This document shows, in pieces, positions 62,142-64,000 of a stretch of 64,000 bases of DNA. Numbering within the stretch: position 1 is the first letter of the stretch; every line of letters starts with the position of its first letter. The position numbers and the translations under genes are program-made. A model generated the notes under the pieces. It was not told the origin of the DNA and ran no database searches. It saw only the letters and a list, made by a program, of their open reading frames with translations. This DNA is from Tenacibaculum sp. 190130A14a. GTDB taxonomy: Bacteria; Bacteroidota; Bacteroidia; Flavobacteriales; Flavobacteriaceae. The stretch spans positions 2,356,001 through 2,420,000 of the forward strand of contig NZ_OZ040189.1 in assembly GCF_964048965.1 (NCBI RefSeq), read 5' to 3'.

Positions 62142-64000
62142 ATGAAAAAAATATGCTCCTTACTTCTATATTTTATTAGTTTAACCATATTTTCTCAAGT
62201 AACAACTTCTCCTGGTACACCTACCATTAACGATGAAATTACTATTACCTTAAACACAACAGGAACTGAATTAGAAAATCATACCGGCGATATTTATGCG
62301 CATACTGGTGTAACTGTTGATGGTACACAATGGGAAAACACCATTGGAAGCTGGGGAAACAATGCCACGCAACCAAAGTTTACTAAAACTGCCGATAATA
62401 CCTACACGCTAACCATTACTACAAACGTATACTCATTTTATAGTGTTGATAATTCAAAAACTATCAGCGAGATAAATTTAGTAGCCCGTTCTGACGATGG
62501 TTCTAAACAAACTAGGCCAGATATTCATATCCAAATTTTTTCGGCAGATTTAAATATTCAATTTACTACACCGAATAACGATGATGTATTTGATAGTGGC
62601 GCCATGGTAACCATAACTGCTGAAGCTACCAAAGATGCTGATTTAGAATTACTCGTTAATAGTACATCTATTGAAACACTTACCAATACAAAAACCATTA
62701 GTAAAGATTATACCTTTACTACAACCGGACAACAAACCATCAAAGCTGTTGCTACTGATGGATCTACTACTAAAGAACAAGAAATTAAGCTATATATAAA
62801 AACTCCTACAGTTTCTGAAACTAGACCTACTGGGGTTAAAAATGGTGTAACTGTAAACAATGATGGTTCTGTTACTTTCATTTTACTCGCTCCTCAGAAA
62901 AACGATGTTTTTTTAATAGGAGATTTTAACAATTGGTCTTTACACCAAGATTACCAACTTAAGAAAGATGGTGATTATTTCTGGATTACCTTAAACGGTT
63001 TAGATCCAAATACTGAATACGCATATCAGTTCTTTATCGATTATAGTAAAAAAATTGTCGATCCATATGCTAAGAAAATATTAGACCAATCTAACGATCA
63101 ATATATATCCGCTAGCAACTATCCCGATTTAAAAAGCTTCCCTGAAAAAGCTTCAGGAATTGTTGCTACCTTTAAAATAAACGAACCTTCTTATACTTGG
63201 CAAACCACTTCTTTTACAAAACCAGCCAAAGAAGAGTTGGTTATTTATGAATTACTTGTTAGAGATTTTTCTACTGAAGACAGTTATCAAGCCGTTATTG
63301 ATAAATTAGATTATTTAGAAACCTTAGGAATTAATGCATTACAACTAATGCCTGTAAATGAGTTTGAAGGAAATGATAGTTGGGGATATAATGTATCTCA
63401 CTTCTTTGCATTAGATAAAGCTTATGGGACACAAAACAAATTCAAAGAACTTATTGATAAGTGTCATGAAAAAGGCATTGCTGTAATTTTAGATGTAGTT
63501 TTTAATCATGCATACAGTCAGAATCCATTAATTCAAATGTATGACTTCAATATTTCTAATGGAACTACTTCAAACAATCCATTTTTTAATGATGATCACA
63601 ATTTTCAAAATGGAGCTTTACGTTTCGGTTTTGATTTTAACCACGAATCTAACTATACCCAACAATACTTCAAAGATGTAATGTCTTACTGGATAGAGGA
63701 ATATCAAATAGATGGATTTCGTTTGGATTTTACAAAAGGATTTACCAACACCTACTACCCTACTTCTGGAGATCAATGGGGAAATAATTATAATAAAGAA
63801 CGTATTGATCGTTTGACCGATTATGCAAATCATGTTTGGAATAATCACGATAATGGTTTTTATATGATTCTAGAACACCTAACCAGTAACGATGAAGAAA
63901 AGGAATTGGCTAATGCAGGAATGATGCTTTGGGGAAAAATGACTGAACCATATAACCAAAACACAATGGGATATAGCAGTAACTCTGATATCTCATGGGG
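62142..64000 (+). CDS. Large GH13 alpha-amylase/pullulanase-type enzyme, N-terminal part (cut by window edge)
   Basis: 619 codons of a secreted GH13 enzyme are visible (signal MKKICSLLLYFISLTIFS). First come beta domains of the starch-binding/IPT kind (SPGTPTINDEITITLNTTG to about residue 225), then a CBM48-like domain (FILLAPQKNDVFLIGDFNNW, near 250). The GH13 barrel follows: VIYELLVRDFS, LDVVFNHAYSQN, GFRLDFTKGF (nucleophile Asp, near 530) and FYMILEHLTS (acid/base Glu, near 580). Probably a cell-surface glycan cutter, possibly T9SS-exported if a C-terminal signal exists past the edge. It is the fourth gene of the SusC arm. Confidence 0.93.
   Translation, partial: MKKICSLLLYFISLTIFSQVTTSPGTPTINDEITITLNTTGTELENHTGDIYAHTGVTVDGTQWENTIGSWGNNATQPKFTKTADNTYTLTITTNVYSFYSVDNSKTISEINLVARSDDGSKQTRPDIHIQIFSADLNIQFTTPNNDDVFDSGAMVTITAEATKDADLELLVNSTSIETLTNTKTISKDYTFTTTGQQTIKAVATDGSTTKEQEIKLYIKTPTVSETRPTGVKNGVTVNNDGSVTFILLAPQKNDVFLIGDFNNWSLHQDYQLKKDGDYFWITLNGLDPNTEYAYQFFIDYSKKIVDPYAKKILDQSNDQYISASNYPDLKSFPEKASGIVATFKINEPSYTWQTTSFTKPAKEELVIYELLVRDFSTEDSYQAVIDKLDYLETLGINALQLMPVNEFEGNDSWGYNVSHFFALDKAYGTQNKFKELIDKCHEKGIAVILDVVFNHAYSQNPLIQMYDFNISNGTTSNNPFFNDDHNFQNGALRFGFDFNHESNYTQQYFKDVMSYWIEEYQIDGFRLDFTKGFTNTYYPTSGDQWGNNYNKERIDRLTDYANHVWNNHDNGFYMILEHLTSNDEEKELANAGMMLWGKMTEPYNQNTMGYSSNSDISW

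Overview
The window comes from the chromosome of a member of the Flavobacteriaceae (Bacteroidota), most likely a marine species. The base composition is AT-rich, starts lack Shine-Dalgarno sequences, and several promoters fit the Bacteroidota form (TTG, about 20 nt, TAnnTTTG). Lipoproteins and SusC/SusD pairs are numerous. The genus cannot be fixed from the sequence alone.

Layout. 1-2,950: start of a histidine operon (hisG, hisD, hisC, minus strand) behind a His-rich leader peptide and an attenuator-like terminator. 3,010-5,155: a membrane TPR/LuxR-type regulator with a duplicated upstream region. 5,180-7,412: an ECF sigma operon (sigma factor, membrane anti-sigma-like protein, two DUF4252 proteins) with an ECF-type promoter. 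7,487-23,784: mixed housekeeping and envelope genes: S41 peptidase, DUF72, patatin, BNR-repeat lipoprotein, two amidohydrolase-fold proteins, two SpoU/TrmH methyltransferases, a FISUMP lipoprotein, topoisomerase III, a sirtuin without zinc cysteines, and a DUF6495-like protein. 23,855-25,482: a Crp/Fnr regulator and a surface lipoprotein with a CRP-like palindrome between them. 25,559-33,395: argE with a YfcC-type carrier, then two unrelated-type aconitases in tandem. 33,764-34,497: RNase P RNA followed by three tandem copies of a small-RNA-like unit. 34,513-41,722: dnaJ/grpE, an orphan GG-leader peptide, murA (Cys-to-Asp), a DUF4290 protein, a UvrD/PcrA helicase, and a small membrane-anchored protein.

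41,731-64,000 is one alpha-glucan utilisation locus. The plus-strand arm encodes SusC, SusD, a SusE-like protein with three repeats, and a large GH13 enzyme cut by the window edge. The minus-strand arm encodes a LacI regulator, an MFS sugar transporter, beta-phosphoglucomutase, a GH65 phosphorylase, three GH13 enzymes and an esterase-GH31 fusion. The likely flow is: starch or glycogen is bound and cut at the surface, oligosaccharides enter through SusCD, GH13/GH31 enzymes trim them in the periplasm, maltose crosses the inner membrane by MFS, and GH65 plus PgmB turn it into glucose and glucose 6-phosphate. A perfect 16-bp palindrome between lacI and susC is the obvious operator.

The most unusual element is the array between rnpB and dnaJ. 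It has three units, each with its own TAnnTTTG promoter, a 5' hairpin with paired (compensatory) changes between copies, an identical pyrimidine-rich linker, and a terminator. The linker is antisense to the start-codon context ATGAAAAAGAAAAAG. I read these as three tandem small RNA genes of about 75 nt.
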